Source: Limnobaculum zhutongyuii (GTDB lineage: Bacteria > Pseudomonadota > Gammaproteobacteria > Enterobacterales > Enterobacteriaceae). From it: 64,000 bases of DNA. This document shows, piece after piece, positions 63,212 through 64,000 of this stretch. The notes below the pieces were generated by a model. It saw nothing but the letters and a program-made list of their open reading frames with translations, did no database searches and had not been told where the DNA came from. Location: NCBI RefSeq assembly GCF_004295645.1, contig NZ_CP034752.1, positions 1,116,001 through 1,180,000 of the forward strand, read 5' to 3'. A program made the position numbers and the translations under genes. Each line of letters begins with the position of its first letter. Within the stretch, counting starts at the first letter, position 1.

Positions 63212-64000
63212 TTAGCGCAATAATTTTTCTACCTGAGGTAACTCTTTAATGCCTTCTTGTGCCGCGCTGTCATATCCATAAATATCAGTACGGAATTCAG
63301 GCGTTCCACTATTTGACACCCAAGAGGTCATATAATAGAGCTGCACAGGGATCTCTTCACGAATATTGGTATAGGTTGTGCTGCCGCGTTTCAATGTGTT
63401 TTGGATTTTATTATCATCCCAACCCACTTCATTTAACAAAATATTCGCCAGTTCAGAGGCTTTATTAACCCGAATACAGCCTGAGCTTAATGCCCGCATA
63501 TTTTTGTCAAACAAACGATGATTAGGCGTGTCGTGTAAATAAATCGCATCATCATTCGGCATATTAAACTTGAAGCGGCCTAACGCATTACCACGACCTG
63601 GAGCTTGCTGTAAGCGGTAATTTCCACCCGCCGACCAGTCAATGGTACTTGGATCAACTACGGTCGCGCCTTTGCCCCAACCGGAATAAACGGTATAACC
63701 ACCGCGCTTCAGGTATTCAGCATCACGTTTAGCTTTAGGAACCAAATCTTCACGAATTAATTTAACCGGAACGTTCCATGGCGGGTTAACGACCACGTTG
63801 TTTAACGCACTGCTCATTAACGGCGTTTTACGTTTTACGGAACCAACAATAACCCGTGACTCCAGAATCAATTCGCTATTCACGTAATAAGCCAGTGAAT
63901 AATCAGGAATATTAACGAAGATACCGTGTTCCATTGAATTTGGTAATAAACGTAAACGCTGGATATTCAGCGCTAAAATAGCTGCGCGAGTTTGCGGGGC
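63212..64000 (-). CDS. ldtD: L,D-transpeptidase LdtD, C-terminal part
   Basis: The frame is open to the window edge, so the start is outside; 262 codons are visible against about 615 in E. coli LdtD. The part seen is the YkuD catalytic domain: NGIFVNIPDYSLAYYV-like HGIFVNIPDYSLAYYV, NPPWNVPVKLIREDLVPK, IYLHDTPNHRLFD and SSGCIRVNKASELA with the catalytic Cys. It forms meso-DAP cross-links. The ATG at 63934 is internal; upstream residues (ALNIQRLRLLPNS) continue the protein. Confidence 0.94.
   Translation of the reverse strand, partial: APQTRAAILALNIQRLRLLPNSMEHGIFVNIPDYSLAYYVNSELILESRVIVGSVKRKTPLMSSALNNVVVNPPWNVPVKLIREDLVPKAKRDAEYLKRGGYTVYSGWGKGATVVDPSTIDWSAGGNYRLQQAPGRGNALGRFKFNMPNDDAIYLHDTPNHRLFDKNMRALSSGCIRVNKASELANILLNEVGWDDNKIQNTLKRGSTTYTNIREEIPVQLYYMTSWVSNSGTPEFRTDIYGYDSAAQEGIKELPQVEKLLR

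Overview
The window is a chromosomal segment of a gammaproteobacterium of the order Enterobacterales. Nearly every host protein has a close E. coli counterpart, and the gene order matches blocks of the E. coli map, but the proteins differ enough that this is not Escherichia, Salmonella or Klebsiella. A Budviciaceae-like genus (Budvicia, Pragia, Limnobaculum) is my best guess; that is inference from general resemblance and not a search result.

Region 1 (1 to about 25,742) is most of a transposable, Mu-type prophage of the BcepMu kind: Mu-like head genes joined to a P2-like contractile tail. The left end with the transposase genes lies outside the window. A leftward gp16-like DNA-binding gene faces a rightward cI-like repressor across a control region. 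Then come accessory genes: a zinc-ribbon/membrane gene broken by an in-frame TAG, and a two-gene cassette of a 299-aa soluble protein and a 144-aa membrane protein that I cannot assign. Late genes follow in four transcription units: lysis plus packaging/portal/minor head (2736-10200), protease/decoration/capsid/connector/sheath/tube (10480-15976), tail chaperone/tape measure/gpU/gpX/gpD/spike (16116-22154) and baseplate/fibre (22209-25656). Each unit is preceded by the same 18-bp element, TTTAA-N7-TAAAAT, which I propose as the late activator/promoter site. The phage is probably defective: the sheath has three single-base insertions, the tube a TGA stop, and the gpG and protease C-termini look shifted in the same way.

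The prophage sits in ychJ, whose last 88 codons (including the SEC-C motif) survive at 25743-26006 next to purU. purU is followed by a tRNA-Tyr gene with a strong promoter, the same ychJ-purU-tyrT order as E. coli.

Region 2 (27.3-41.6 kb) carries a LOG-family gene, xthA, nudG, then topB-mnmH-selD (leftward and overlapping; two of them selenium genes), ydjA, sppA, ansA, pncA, msrB, gapA, yeaD and mipA. Region 3 (41.6-64 kb) carries pqiABC, uup, rlmKL, ycbX, zapC, pyrD, pepN, pncB, asnS, an OmpF/OmpC porin, aspC, gloC, mepK and the C-terminal part of ldtD, cut by the window edge. These host genes look intact and most units end in clear intrinsic terminators.
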